Below the pieces are notes generated by a model. It searched no databases and was not told where the DNA came from. It worked only from the letters and a program-made list of their open reading frames with translations. The position numbers were made by a program, and so were the translations under genes. DNA of 64,000 nt from Phreatobacter sp. (GTDB taxonomy: Bacteria > Pseudomonadota > Alphaproteobacteria > Rhizobiales > Phreatobacteraceae), in assembly GCF_016793595.1 (NCBI RefSeq), contig NZ_JAEULY010000008.1, positions 1-64,000 of the forward strand. The letters are read 5' to 3'. This document shows positions 19,692 to 29,996 of this stretch, piece by piece. Every line of letters begins with the position of its first letter. Position 1 is the stretch's first letter.

Positions 19692-20672
19692 ATGCAGCTC
19701 GGCATGGTAGGGCTCGGCCGGATGGGCGCGAACATTGTGCGCCGTCTGATGCGGGCGGGCCATTCCTGCGTGGTCTTCGACGCCAATCCCGCCACGAGCG
19801 AAGCGCTTGGCCGCGAGGGTGCGGAGGTTGCCGCCTCGGTTGCGGAGTTCCGGCTGCGGCTTGGCGCTCCCCGCGCGGTCTGGGTCATGTTGCCGGCGGG
19901 CGAGGTCACCGAGGCGATGATCGGCGAACTGGCCGCCATCCTCGAACCCGGCGACACGATCATCGACGGCGGCAACACCTTCTGGAAGGACGACATCCGG
20001 CGGTCGCGGTCGCTGTCGGCGAAGGGGCTCACCTATCTCGACGTCGGCACGTCCGGCGGCGTCTGGGGCCTCGAACGGGGCTACTGCCTCATGATCGGTG
20101 GGGACGGGGCGGCCGTGGAGCGGCTCGATCCGATCTTCCGGGCGCTCGCGCCCGGGCGCGGGGACATTCCGGCATCCCGCCACCGCGAGGGGCGCGCCGG
20201 CACCGCCGAGGAAGGCTACCTCCATTGCGGGGCGAGCGGGGCCGGCCACTACGTCAAGATGATCCACAACGGCATCGAGTACGGCATGATGCAGGCCTTC
20301 GCCGAAGGCTTCGACATTCTGAACAATGCGGCCTCGGAGCGCCTGCCAGCCGATCAGCGCCTGACCCTCGACATCGCCGATATCGCCGAGGTCTGGCGGC
20401 GCGGCTCGGTGGTCACTTCGTGGCTGCTCGACCTTACCGCCGAGGCGCTGGCCGAAGACGACGGGCTTTCCGCCTACTCGGGTCATGTCGCCGATTCCGG
20501 GGAGGGACGCTGGACGGTCGAGGCGGCGATCGAACAGGCGACGCCGGCTGAGGTGCTGACCTCCGCGCTCTACACCCGCTTCCGCTCGCGGCAGGACCAT
20601 ACTTTCGCGGAAAAGGTGCTCTCGGCCATGCGCAAGGGCTTCGGCGGCCATCAGGAGCAGAAGACATCGTGA
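19692..20672 (+). CDS. gnd: 6-phosphogluconate dehydrogenase (decarboxylating), short form
   Basis: A 326-residue oxidative decarboxylase converting 6-phosphogluconate to ribulose-5-phosphate. [19 protein letters not shown] is the NAD(P)-binding motif, [10 protein letters not shown] and [19 protein letters not shown] bind substrate, and [20 protein letters not shown] carries the catalytic Lys. The length matches the short NAD-preferring group (about 300-330 residues) rather than the 470-residue classical enzyme. GGGAGG precedes ATG 19692. It overlaps gluconokinase by four bases, so gluconate is channelled through both enzymes. Confidence 0.94.
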   Translation: MQLGMVGLGRMGANIVRRLMRAGHSCVVFDANPATSEALGREGAEVAASVAEFRLRLGAPRAVWVMLPAGEVTEAMIGELAAILEPGDTIIDGGNTFWKDDIRRSRSLSAKGLTYLDVGTSGGVWGLERGYCLMIGGDGAAVERLDPIFRALAPGRGDIPASRHREGRAGTAEEGYLHCGASGAGHYVKMIHNGIEYGMMQAFAEGFDILNNAASERLPADQRLTLDIADIAEVWRRGSVVTSWLLDLTAEALAEDDGLSAYSGHVADSGEGRWTVEAAIEQATPAEVLTSALYTRFRSRQDHTFAEKVLSAMRKGFGGHQEQKTS

Positions 20673-21211
20673 CGGCGCGCGGCGCACAGGCGGCCGGCGC
20701 CGGCCGCGCCCTGCCCACGGCCCTCGTCGTCATGGGCGTGTCCGGCAGCGGCAAATCGACGGTTGGCATCGAAATCGCCCGCCGGCTCGGCTGGGATTTC
20801 CGCGACGGCGACGCTTTTCATCCGCCGTCGAATGTTGCGAAGATGCGTTCGGGCGCGCCGCTGACCGACGACGACCGCTGGCCCTGGCTCGACGCCATCG
20901 CGGCGGAGGTTGCCGCGCGCGAGAACCGCGGCGACCATGTCGTCATCGCCTGCTCGGCCCTCAAGCGGGCCTATCGCGACCGGCTGCGCGCATCCCGCGC
21001 CGCGATCCGTTTCGTCCACCTCGCCGGCTCGTTCGAGCTGATCGACGGCCGCATGCAGGCACGGCAGGATCATTTCATGCCGGCGAGCCTGTTGAAAAGC
21101 CAGTTCGCGACGCTGGAGCCGCTCGAACCCGACGAGGATTCGGTGACTGTGCCGGTCAACGCCGATCCCTCTGAAATTGCCGGGCTGGCGATAGCGGCAT
21201 TGCGAGCCTGA
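20669..21211 (+). CDS. gntK: Gluconokinase
   Basis: A 180-residue P-loop kinase making 6-phosphogluconate from gluconate. GVSGSGKST at 23-31 is the Walker A motif. [32 protein letters not shown] is the gluconate-binding signature, then [15 protein letters not shown] and the [19 protein letters not shown] lid region. A GTG start at 20669 overlaps the gnd stop (GTGA) with AGGAG upstream. It pairs with gnd in a two-gene operon. Confidence 0.95.
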   Translation: MTARGAQAAGAGRALPTALVVMGVSGSGKSTVGIEIARRLGWDFRDGDAFHPPSNVAKMRSGAPLTDDDRWPWLDAIAAEVAARENRGDHVVIACSALKRAYRDRLRASRAAIRFVHLAGSFELIDGRMQARQDHFMPASLLKSQFATLEPLEPDEDSVTVPVNADPSEIAGLAIAALRA

Positions 21212-21346
21212 TCGCGTTTCAGCTGCTTTTCCGTGCAGAAATGCCCGTTTCCGCGGGCGGGGCGGCCGCGCAATGCGGGCCGGATAGGTCTGGCGTCATC
21301 CACGGATCATCCGTGACGCCACGAACGACCTCAAAGGACCCGACCC

Positions 21347-21595
21347 ATGCTGAAGTCCCTCGCTCTCGCCACCGCCCTCGCCATCTCCGCCGTCGCGGTG
21401 AACACCTCGGCCGCCGATGCCGGCCCGCGTTTCCGTCATCGCGGCGTCGGTGTCGGCATTGCCGCCGGCCTGGTCGGCGCTGCTGTGATCGGCACGGCCA
21501 TCGCCGCCTCTGCCCGCACCTGCCACGTGGAACGCCGCGCCGTCTACAACGGTTACGGCGAGGTCGTCGGCACCCGTCGCGTTCGCGTGTGCTGA
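21347..21595 (+). CDS. Small secreted or lipoprotein-like protein of unknown function
   Basis: An 82-residue protein. Residues 1-24 are a signal peptide (LKSLALATALAISAVAVNTSAADA). The next part has an Arg/His-rich GPRFRHRG, a Gly/Ala-rich hydrophobic segment (VGIAAGLVGAAVIGTAIAA), then a C-terminal SARTCHVERRAVYNGYGEVVGTRRVRVC with two Cys. Similar small proteins with a Gly-zipper and a C-terminal two-Cys strand are common in Hyphomicrobiales and have no known role. It is monocistronic, followed by a strong intrinsic terminator. Confidence 0.65.
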   Translation: MLKSLALATALAISAVAVNTSAADAGPRFRHRGVGVGIAAGLVGAAVIGTAIAASARTCHVERRAVYNGYGEVVGTRRVRVC

Positions 21596-21617
21596 TCCGC
21601 CATCACCGACGTCAATG

Positions 21618-21646
21618 AAGGCGGAGGTCATGGCCTCCGCCTTTTT
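21618..21646 (+). terminator. Intrinsic terminator between the small secreted protein and the aldolase gene
   Basis: A perfect 10-bp stem (21618-21627 with 21634-21643) around a six-base loop, ending in TTTTT. It has A residues on the other side, so it may serve both convergent genes. Confidence 0.9.
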
Positions 21647-22480
21647 CTATGCGCGGCCGGGAAACGCCTTCCTGTGCCGGGCGAGGTCCGCGAGCGCTCC
21701 GGCTTTCAGCGTCGGCACGTCGCATTCGCCGATGACGATCGAGAAGCCGCGCGCGGCCATGTCGGAGGCATCGCGGGTCGGCGTCGGAATGATCCCAGTC
21801 AGCTTGCCAGCCTTGAGGATCGCGGCAGCCGCCTTGTCGATGGTCTTGAGCACTTCCGGGTCGGCCAGCTGGCCTAGCTTGCCGAGCGAGCCGGCAAGGT
21901 CGTTCGGGCCGATGAACAGGCAGTCCGCGCCGTCGAGCGCGGCGATCTTCCCCGCATCGCGCGCCGCGACCCCGCTTTCGACCTGAAGCGCGAGGAAGGT
22001 CTCCTCGTGCGCGACATCAGCATAGTTCTCGTGGAAGCCGTAGAGGCCCGAGCGCGAGGCGGTCGCCGCGAAACCGCGCCGCCCGCGCGGCGGATAGAGG
22101 CAGGCATTGATGATGGCCTTGGCCTGTTCCACCGTATCGACCATCGGCACCATGAACGAATGAATGCCTGCATCGAGCAGCCGCTTGAAATGGCTGAAGT
22201 CGTGGCCTGGCACGCGCACCATGGCGTCGCCGCCGCCGGCTTCGACCGCGCGCACGCATTCCAGCACGTCCTTGACGTCGAGGGGCGTGTGCTCGGTGTC
22301 GATCAGGACGATGTCGTAGCCCGCCAGCGCATAGATCTCGCAGATGACCGGCGCGCCCGTGAAGACCCAGGCACCGAGGAGCTTCTCGCCTGCCGCCAGG
22401 CGGCGCTTGATGCGATTGCGCACCGGGCCCGCCGCCGGCTTGGCCGGCTTACTCTTCGTCTCGGTCTTGCCGTAGCTCAC
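21647..22480 (-). CDS. HpcH/HpaI-family aldolase
   Basis: A 277-residue class II aldolase of the HpcH/HpaI family, which cleaves 2-oxo-hydroxy acids to pyruvate and an aldehyde. A basic tail of about 25 residues precedes the barrel. IVLIDTEHTPLDV, VRVPGHDFSHFKRLLDAGIHSFMVPMVD (family catalytic Arg and Asp region), YPPRGRRGF, ALQVESG and FIGPNDLAGSLG (metal-binding) are visible. Its start overlaps the ribokinase stop (ATGA), so both are made together. The natural substrate cannot be read from the sequence. Confidence 0.88.
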   Translation of the reverse strand: MSYGKTETKSKPAKPAAGPVRNRIKRRLAAGEKLLGAWVFTGAPVICEIYALAGYDIVLIDTEHTPLDVKDVLECVRAVEAGGGDAMVRVPGHDFSHFKRLLDAGIHSFMVPMVDTVEQAKAIINACLYPPRGRRGFAATASRSGLYGFHENYADVAHEETFLALQVESGVAARDAGKIAALDGADCLFIGPNDLAGSLGKLGQLADPEVLKTIDKAAAAILKAGKLTGIIPTPTRDASDMAARGFSIVIGECDVPTLKAGALADLARHRKAFPGRA

Positions 22481-23418
22481 GGGGTTGTCCTCCGGTGGTC
22501 GGGATTGCGGCCCTCGGCGAGGATCGCCGCGGCCGGTTCGATGGTCGCGAGGGTGGGAATGCTCGGCTGGGCGCCGAAGACGGTGCAGGCCAGGGAACCG
22601 GCGGCGGAGGCGAACTCGATGGCGGTCTCATAGCCCCGACGCCGATCGAGGGCGGCGGCGAAGGCCCCGCAGAACGTGTCGCCGGCCGCAGTCGTGTCGA
22701 CGACCTCGACGGGCATGGCCGGCACGGCATGGCGGATGCCGTCGGCCCAGCCCATGGCGCCTTCCGCGCCGAGCGTCACGAAAACGGCATTGCCGTAGCG
22801 GGCGGAGAGGCCCGAAGCGACGGCCTCGGGATCGGCGCCATCGATGCCGTGGCCCTCGGCAAGCGCCATGATCTCGTGTTCGTTGACGACGACGATGTCG
22901 GTCATCGCCATCAGTTCCGGTGTGATCGGTCCGGCGGGAGCCCGGTTCAGCATGACGCGCAGGCCCCGCGCCTTGGCCCATCGCGCGGCGGCGCAGATTT
23001 CGGCCTCCGGTACCTCCCATTGCAGGAGCAGGGTGTCGCCCGGCCTCGTCACAAGGCCGTCCAGCGATGCGGCGCGCGCGAAGGCATTGGCGCCTGACCC
23101 GACGACGATCTGGTTCTGCCCCTTCGCATCCACCGTGATGAAGGCCGCGCCGGTTGGCGCGTCGGCCCGGACGATGCGGGTGAGATCGACGCCATCGGCG
23201 GCCAGCATGTCGAGCGCGAGATCGGCGAAGCCGTCGCGGCCGACGGCGCCCGCCAGGACGACATCGGCCCCCGCCCGGCGAGCGGCGAGCGCCTGGTTTG
23301 CCCCCTTGCCGCCCGGGACGATCGCATAGCCGGGCGCGGCCACGGTCTCGCCCGGCTTCGGCAGGGCGTCGACGCGCGTGACGAGGTCGATGTTGATGGA
23401 GCCGAAGACGATGATCAT
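22477..23418 (-). CDS. rbsK: Ribokinase-type PfkB sugar kinase
   Basis: A 313-residue ribokinase. IIVFGSINIDLVTRVDALPKPGETV, then VPGGKGANQALAARRAGADV, and near the end VEVVDTTAAGDTFCGAFAAAL with the catalytic Asp are all characteristic. The start at 23418 gives the usual N-terminus; longer frames upstream overlap the divergent ABC gene region. It is translated just before an HpaI-type aldolase, so the pair may process a sugar acid rather than plain ribose. No ribose transporter is nearby. Confidence 0.88.
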   Translation of the reverse strand: MIIVFGSINIDLVTRVDALPKPGETVAAPGYAIVPGGKGANQALAARRAGADVVLAGAVGRDGFADLALDMLAADGVDLTRIVRADAPTGAAFITVDAKGQNQIVVGSGANAFARAASLDGLVTRPGDTLLLQWEVPEAEICAAARWAKARGLRVMLNRAPAGPITPELMAMTDIVVVNEHEIMALAEGHGIDGADPEAVASGLSARYGNAVFVTLGAEGAMGWADGIRHAVPAMPVEVVDTTAAGDTFCGAFAAALDRRRGYETAIEFASAAGSLACTVFGAQPSIPTLATIEPAAAILAEGRNPDHRRTTP

Positions 23419-23575
23419 GGCGGGGAACGGTTCGCGGGTGGCAACGCTCGCCCGACTGCCGGCGGGGGTCAACCCGCAGGCGCGCGGCGCCCGTGCAGGT
23501 CGGACCTGCATCGCCGATCGCGCCGATCACGGCTTTTCATTTGCCCTCGAGGCGAAAGCGGCCCATCTGATCGCC

Positions 23576-24328
23576 ATGACGCAGGATGCGACACCCGCTA
23601 TCGAGGTCAGAAGCCTCGTCAAGAACTACGGCGAGGTACGCGCCGTGGACGGGCTGTCTTTCGCCATTCCGGCGGGATCGACCACCGCTCTGCTCGGCGG
23701 CAACGGCGCCGGCAAGTCGACGACCATCGGCATGGTCATGGGGCTCGTCCTGCCGACCTCCGGCGAGGTGCGGGTGCTCGGCGCCGACATGGTCACGCGG
23801 CGCCATGACGTGCTCCATCGGATGAATTTCGAGAGTCCCTATGTGGACATGCCGCACCGCCTCACGGTCAGGCAGAACCTCAGGGTCTTTGCGCTGCTCT
23901 ACGGCGTGAGCGATGTCGCCGCGCGCATCGCCGCGCTCGCGGCCGACCTCGACCTCAAGGATTTCATCGACCGCCCGTCGGGCAAGCTGTCGGCCGGCCA
24001 GAAGACGCGCGTCGCGCTCGCCAAGGCGCTGATCAACGAGCCGGAGGTCATGCTGCTGGACGAGCCGACGGCATCGCTCGACCCCGATACCGCCGACTGG
24101 ATCAGGTCGCATCTCGAGCGTTATCGCGATCGCCGAGGGGCCGCGATCCTGCTCGCTTCGCACAATATGGGGGAGGTCGAACGCCTCTGCGATCGCGTGA
24201 TCATGTTCAAGAAGGGCCGGATCGAGGACGATGCCGCGCCTGCCGAGCTGGTCCGCCGCTATGGCCGCTCGAATCTCGAAGAAGTGTTCCTCGATGTCGC
24301 CCGCGGGCGCAGGGAGGCCGCCGAATGA
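23576..24328 (+). CDS. ABC-2 type transporter, ATP-binding protein
   Basis: A 250-residue ABC ATPase. Walker A GGNGAGKST, signature LSAGQKTRVALAKAL, Walker B VMLLDEPTASLD and the switch His in LLASHNMGEVERL are all present. The sequence between (PYVDMPHRLTVRQNLRVFALLYGV) is typical of the export-type ABC-2 group. ATG 23576 starts the conserved part; the region upstream faces rbsK. Its stop overlaps the next gene (ATGA). Its membrane partner is the permease at 24978, with a TrpF-like gene in between. Confidence 0.92.
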   Translation: MTQDATPAIEVRSLVKNYGEVRAVDGLSFAIPAGSTTALLGGNGAGKSTTIGMVMGLVLPTSGEVRVLGADMVTRRHDVLHRMNFESPYVDMPHRLTVRQNLRVFALLYGVSDVAARIAALAADLDLKDFIDRPSGKLSAGQKTRVALAKALINEPEVMLLDEPTASLDPDTADWIRSHLERYRDRRGAAILLASHNMGEVERLCDRVIMFKKGRIEDDAAPAELVRRYGRSNLEEVFLDVARGRREAAE

Positions 24329-24981
24329 CGCGCACCAGGGTGAAGATCTGCTGCATCTCGTCCGTCAAGGAGGCCGAGATGGCGATGGCTGCAGGCGCCG
24401 ACGCCCTCGGCTTCGTCGCAGCCATGCCATCGGGGCCGGGCATCGTCTCGGACGCGACCATCCGCGCGGTGACGGCGGATGTGCCGCCGCCTGTCGCGAC
24501 CTTCCTGCTGTCGTCGCGCGCGACGGGCACGGACCTTGCCGAACACGTCCGCCATTGCGGCACCAACACGGTGCAGATCGTCGATCACATCGATCCTGCC
24601 GAACTCGCGGTGCTGGCGGTGTCGCTGCCGATGGTCCGGCGGGTGCAGGTGATCCACGTCGAGGGGCCGGAGGCGCTCGACCTGATCCCGCGCTACGAGC
24701 CCTATATCCACGCCTTCCTGCTCGATTCCGGCAAGCCGGGGGGCACGATGCGCGAGCTCGGCGGCACCGGTCGCACCCATGACTGGGCGGTAAGCGCGGA
24801 ATTCGTGAAGCGCACGGGAAAGCCGGTCTTCCTTGCCGGCGGTCTCAGGGCCGGCAATGTCGCCGAGGCCATCGCCACGGTGAAGCCCTTTGGCGTCGAT
24901 CTCTGCTCCGGCGTGCGCACGGACGGCCATCTCGACCAGGACAAGCTCGATGCCTTCATGGCGGCGGTGAGGGGCGCATGA
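24325..24981 (+). CDS. TrpF-like (phosphoribosylanthranilate isomerase family) barrel protein
   Basis: A 218-residue TrpF homologue. RVKICCISSVKEAEMAMAAGADALGF keeps the family N-terminus and the catalytic Cys after K-I, but the following Gly of KICG is Cys. HAFLLDSG keeps the general-acid Asp, and LGGTGRTHDW plus FLAGGLRAGNVAEAI and VDLCSG keep the phosphate-binding loops. The usual VQLHG strand is replaced by VQIVDHIDPAEL. It is not next to trp genes but lies between an ABC ATPase and its permease with ATGA overlaps on both sides. It may be a paralogue with a different substrate rather than the housekeeping TrpF. Confidence 0.75.
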   Translation: MTRTRVKICCISSVKEAEMAMAAGADALGFVAAMPSGPGIVSDATIRAVTADVPPPVATFLLSSRATGTDLAEHVRHCGTNTVQIVDHIDPAELAVLAVSLPMVRRVQVIHVEGPEALDLIPRYEPYIHAFLLDSGKPGGTMRELGGTGRTHDWAVSAEFVKRTGKPVFLAGGLRAGNVAEAIATVKPFGVDLCSGVRTDGHLDQDKLDAFMAAVRGA

Positions 24982-25775
24982 GCTTCTCGATCCGGCGCGT
25001 CGGGGCGCTGTGCCTGCGCTACTGCTACCTCATCGCCTCGTCCTGGCCACGGCTGCTGGAGCTTGTCTACTGGCCGATCCTGAACCTTCTGACCTGGGGT
25101 TTCCTGCAGAACTACGCCATGGCTTCGACCAACCGCACGCTGTTCGTCGGCGGCGCGCTGGTCTCGGGTCTGCTGCTCTGGGAGATCCTGTTCCGTGGTC
25201 AGATCGGCTTCTCGATCTCGTTTCTGGAAGAGGTCTGGTCGCGCAATCTCGGCAACCTCCTGATGAGCCCGCTGCGTCCCTTCGAGTTCGTCGCGGCGCT
25301 GATGGTCATGAGTCTTGCGCGCCTCGCGGTCGGCCTGACCCCCACGATCATCCTGGCGGTCGCCTATTTCGGCTTTGACCTTGCGGCCCTCGGTGTCGGT
25401 TTCGTCGCCTTCTTCGCCCTTCTGGTCGTCACCGGCTGGGCGGTCGGCATCGTCGTGGCCGGTCTGATCCTGCGCCACGGGCTCGGCGCCGAGAGCCTCG
25501 CCTGGACGATCATGTTCGTGTTCTGGCCGCTCTGCTGCGTCTATTACCCGCTCGCCGTGCTGCCGGGCTGGCTGAAACCCTTCGCGCTGGCGCTGCCGCC
25601 GACCTATGTCTTCGAGGGCATGCGCGCCGTTCTGTCGGAGGGCGTGCTGCGGCTCGACTATCTCGGCGCGGCGCTGGCGCTGAACGTGCTGTGGATAGGC
25701 GCGGCCTCCGTCGCCTTCGTCATGCTGCTGAACCGCGCCCGCGACGCGGGATCGCTGCTGTCTGGCGGGGAATGA
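24978..25775 (+). CDS. ABC-2 type transporter, permease
   Basis: A 265-residue inner-membrane permease with about six hydrophobic segments. The ABC-2 topology is visible: a basic N-terminus, RLLELVYWPILNLLTWGFL, the amphipathic EEVWSRNLGNLLMSPLRPFEFVAAL coupling region, and ALPPTYVFEGMRAVLSEG near the end. It is the partner of the ATPase at 23576-24328. The start overlaps the TrpF-like stop by four bases. Exported substrate unknown. Confidence 0.88.
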   Translation: MSFSIRRVGALCLRYCYLIASSWPRLLELVYWPILNLLTWGFLQNYAMASTNRTLFVGGALVSGLLLWEILFRGQIGFSISFLEEVWSRNLGNLLMSPLRPFEFVAALMVMSLARLAVGLTPTIILAVAYFGFDLAALGVGFVAFFALLVVTGWAVGIVVAGLILRHGLGAESLAWTIMFVFWPLCCVYYPLAVLPGWLKPFALALPPTYVFEGMRAVLSEGVLRLDYLGAALALNVLWIGAASVAFVMLLNRARDAGSLLSGGE

Positions 25776-25866
25776 AAGCGCCGCCGTCTCCGCCTTTGGT
25801 GGAATGTCACCCCAAAACCACGGCGGCTCCTGGTTAACAGGTTCTTCACCCTCGTCTGATTGCCTC

Positions 25867-25890
25867 ATCTGTCACAGGCCTGTTACAGAT
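25867..25890. promoter_or_regulatory. 24-bp near-perfect palindrome upstream of phaZ
   Basis: The two 12-base arms (25867-25878 and 25879-25890) are inverted copies with a single mismatched pair, starting ATCTGT and ending ACAGAT. It lies 127 bases before the phaZ start in a 242-bp gap that holds no gene. Probably an operator for a dimeric regulator; which one is unknown. Confidence 0.5.
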
Positions 25891-26017
25891 TTCGGCAGTG
25901 CAGCAATATGGCGGGAACCAGGCAGCCCTTCGGGGCGTCTTTTCCAGCCCGTCTGTAGGTCCGGCCAGGGATACCGCGAATGGCGCTCCGGCCCTCCTCT
26001 CCCTCGGAGGCATCTGA

Positions 26018-27355
<1,338 letters not shown>

Positions 27356-27479
27356 GGCCGGACCAAACCCATGGCTGCCATGGGGTTGGCCGGCGCCTGC
27401 GCGCTCCGCGAGTCAAGCTGGACAATCGGAGCCGGCTGATCACGTTGGCGTTGCTGGCGTTCCGCCATGAGACTCGTCT

Positions 27480-28232
27480 ATGGTCTCCGTCATGTCCGTC
27501 GTTCGCCGGTTCTTCCTGCGCGAGCCCGACCCGGAAGCGATCATCGTTTCCCACGAGGGCGTCGACTACTCGGTTGCGCTGCGCCGCATGCCGCAGGCGC
27601 GGCGATTCACGCTTCGCGTGCGCGCGGCCACGCGCGATGCGATCCTCACCATGCCCGCCCGCTCGCGCGTTTCCGACGCGGTCTCCTTTGCCGAAAGGCA
27701 TGGCGGTTGGATCGCGACGCGGCTCGACCGCATCCCCGAGGCGCTGGCTTTCCTGCCCGGAGCGGTTGTTCCGCTGCGTGGTGTCCCGCATACCGTGCAG
27801 CATCGGCCGGATCGACGTGGCACGGTATGGGTCGAGAACGGCTCGATCCTCGTCGCTGGCGAGGCCGATTTCCTGTCACGGCGGGTGCAGGACTTCCTGA
27901 AGCGTGAGGCGCGCAAGGATCTGGAAGCGGCGACGCGCCGCTATGCCGACCGCCTCGGCGTCAAGGTCACGCGCATCGGCATTCGCGATCAGTCGAGTCG
28001 TTGGGGCTCGGCCTCATCGACCGGGGCGATCAACTATTCCTGGCGGTTGATCCTTGCGCCGCCTTTCGTGCTCGACTATCTCGCCGCCCACGAAGTCGCG
28101 CACCTGCGCGAAATGAACCATTCGTCGCGGTTCTGGCGCATCGTCCGGGAGCTTTGCCCAAGCCTCGAACCTGCCAAGGCTTGGCTGCGTGTCAACGGCG
28201 CGAACCTGCACAGATACGGATCGGGCGAATAG
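27480..28232 (+). CDS. YgjP-type zinc metallopeptidase (M48/DUF45)
   Basis: A 250-residue protein with the YgjP/DUF45 domain. After an N-terminal beta-rich half, the C-terminal half has SSRWGSASSTGAINYSWRL and the zinc motif HEVAHLREMNHSSRFW, with the usual third ligand region in PAKAWLR. Such WSS-like or UTP-pyrophosphatase-like proteins are cytosolic metallopeptidases of ill-defined substrate. An in-frame ATG at 27492 is an alternative start. Monocistronic, downstream of phaZ by 124 bases. Confidence 0.85.
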   Translation: MVSVMSVVRRFFLREPDPEAIIVSHEGVDYSVALRRMPQARRFTLRVRAATRDAILTMPARSRVSDAVSFAERHGGWIATRLDRIPEALAFLPGAVVPLRGVPHTVQHRPDRRGTVWVENGSILVAGEADFLSRRVQDFLKREARKDLEAATRRYADRLGVKVTRIGIRDQSSRWGSASSTGAINYSWRLILAPPFVLDYLAAHEVAHLREMNHSSRFWRIVRELCPSLEPAKAWLRVNGANLHRYGSGE

Positions 28233-28337
28233 ATCCTGGATCGTTCCGCTTTTCTCCAAAGTGCGGCAACGACCCGATGTTCTGCTTTTTGCGCGTTTTC
28301 GTCGCGCGAACCGGTGCCCGCTTCGCTCGAAAACGCT

Positions 28338-29369
28338 TTACCCAAGCTGCTTCTGGACGAAGACCAGGTCCAGCCGGCGGCCGAACTTCTCGCCAATTCC
28401 CGGCATACGGCCGACCTCGATGAAGCCGGCGCGGCGATGCAGCCGCAGCGACGCGCTGTTCCGGCCCTCGATGCCGCCGATGATGACGTGCTTTCCGGCC
28501 GCTTTCGCATGGGCGATGAGCGCGTCGACCAGTGCCGAGCCGACGCCCGATCCGCGTCGATCCGGCCGGACATAGACCGAATGCTCGACGGCATTGCGAT
28601 AGCCGTCCCACGAGCGAAATTGCAGGTAGGAGCCGAAACCGACGACATCGCTGCCATCGATCGCAGCGAGAACGGGGTTGCCGCCGGCGAGCCGCTCCCG
28701 CCACCAGACGCGGCGGCTGTCGAGATCGACGGGGTCGTCGGTCCAGACCGCCGTGGTAGTGCGAATCGCCTCGTTGAGGATGTCGCGAATGGCGGGCAGG
28801 TCGTCCTCGGTCGCATCGCGCACCGCGACCTTGGATACCGGCGTGCCCTTCGGCGGCGACAGGTCCTTCACATAGTAGGTCGTGTCGCAGAGGCCACCAT
28901 CCGGCAGCAGGGCGAAATCGGCGATATGGCCGCAGCGGGACCAGCCGCCACGCTCATAGACGCGCTTGGCCGCGTCGCTGGCCGTATCCAGGACAAGCAG
29001 CGTGCGCCCGCGCGCGATGGCTTCTTCCTCAAGCCTCCGCAGCATCGAGGCCGCGATGCCCTGCCGCCGGCCATCGGAATGGACCAGCATCTTCTTCACC
29101 TCGGCGCGATGCGGCTGGTTCGGCGGCATGTCGAGGCCGAGCTGGGAGGTGCCGATGATGCGCTCTTCGAGGAAGGCGGCGACCAGAACGGTCTGCCCGC
29201 GCGCGACCTGTTCCGCGACGCCCGCGAAGAAGGCTTCGGCATCCGCCTGCGAATAGGGGTTCATGAAGCTGACGGAGGCGCCGTTGCGCACGCAATCGGC
29301 CAGAACGGCGGCAAGACTGGGCAGATGGCGGGCGGCATCCGCCGCGTCGAGGGTCTCGATTCTGATCAT
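28338..29369 (-). CDS. Tandem GNAT acetyltransferase (two domains)
   Basis: A 343-residue fusion of two GNAT domains. The first (about 1-165) has VKKMLVHSDGRRQGIAASMLRRLEEEA, the acetyl-CoA loop, and TLLVLDTASDAAKRVYERGGW. The second (about 178-343) is phosphinothricin-acetyltransferase-like: EHSVYVRPDRRGSGVGSALVDALI with the R-G-x-G-x-G loop, then GGIEGRNSASLRLHRRAGFIEVG. A linker with PPKGTPVSK separates them. The start overlaps the stop of an XRE-cupin regulator (ATGA), suggesting the regulator controls it. Substrates unknown; the second domain may acetylate an amino-acid-like toxin. Confidence 0.85.
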   Translation of the reverse strand: MIRIETLDAADAARHLPSLAAVLADCVRNGASVSFMNPYSQADAEAFFAGVAEQVARGQTVLVAAFLEERIIGTSQLGLDMPPNQPHRAEVKKMLVHSDGRRQGIAASMLRRLEEEAIARGRTLLVLDTASDAAKRVYERGGWSRCGHIADFALLPDGGLCDTTYYVKDLSPPKGTPVSKVAVRDATEDDLPAIRDILNEAIRTTTAVWTDDPVDLDSRRVWWRERLAGGNPVLAAIDGSDVVGFGSYLQFRSWDGYRNAVEHSVYVRPDRRGSGVGSALVDALIAHAKAAGKHVIIGGIEGRNSASLRLHRRAGFIEVGRMPGIGEKFGRRLDLVFVQKQLG

Positions 29370-29965
29370 CGGCGCACCCCATGCGGTCCCGAATGTGGCA
29401 CGAGCACGACCGCGTAGCGGGCCGGCCTGGCCGAGCGGTTCTCGAAAACCAGCGGGCTGTCGAGCCGCATCACCCGGCAGTCGCCGGGGCCGAGATCGGT
29501 GACGAGCCCCTCGTAGGACAGCGTCAGCGTGCCCTCGAAAACCCAGACGAACTGTTCGACCGGCATGGTGACGAGGTTGTCGTAGGCGACCTGCCGGCCG
29601 GCCGGCAGCGTCACCTCCACGATATTGGTTCCCGAGGCGTTGGGCGGGGCGACGTTGCGGCGGGTGTATCCCGTCTCCGGGTCACGCCGCACCGGCGTCT
29701 CGCTGGCGCGGCGCACCGGGTCCAGCTGGGGTTGCGGCGCCTCGAACAGCTCGCCAAGGGTGACGCCGAGCGCCGCGCCCAGCTTGACCAGCAACACGGC
29801 CGTCGCGCTTGCCTCGGCGCGCTCGATCCGGGAGATCATGGCGCGCGAGACACCGGAAAGGGCGGCAAGCTGGTCGAGTGTCAGGCCCCTGGCGGCGCGC
29901 AGGTCGCGCACGCGCACCGCTACCACCTTGTCGAGATCGTCGTCGGGTCGCGCCAGATCGTCCAT
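29366..29965 (-). CDS. XRE-family regulator with C-terminal cupin
   Basis: A 199-residue regulator. Residues about 15-72 are the HTH (VRDLRAARGLTLDQLAALSGVSRAMISRIERAEASAT). Residues about 115-190 form a small cupin domain (PVEQFVWVFEGTLTLSYEG, then LGPGDCRVMRLDSPLVFENRSA), probably a ligand sensor. These HTH-cupin proteins usually control adjacent metabolic genes. It is translationally coupled to the double GNAT gene, so that is its most likely target. Confidence 0.88.
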   Translation of the reverse strand: MDDLARPDDDLDKVVAVRVRDLRAARGLTLDQLAALSGVSRAMISRIERAEASATAVLLVKLGAALGVTLGELFEAPQPQLDPVRRASETPVRRDPETGYTRRNVAPPNASGTNIVEVTLPAGRQVAYDNLVTMPVEQFVWVFEGTLTLSYEGLVTDLGPGDCRVMRLDSPLVFENRSARPARYAVVLVPHSGPHGVRR

Positions 29966-29996
29966 GATTCGAGATTATAGTTCTCAGATAATGGAA

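Noticed and set aside
24325..24981. Calling the TrpF-like gene a housekeeping trpF
   Set aside because: Context is an ABC transporter and conserved motifs are altered; it is left as TrpF-like.
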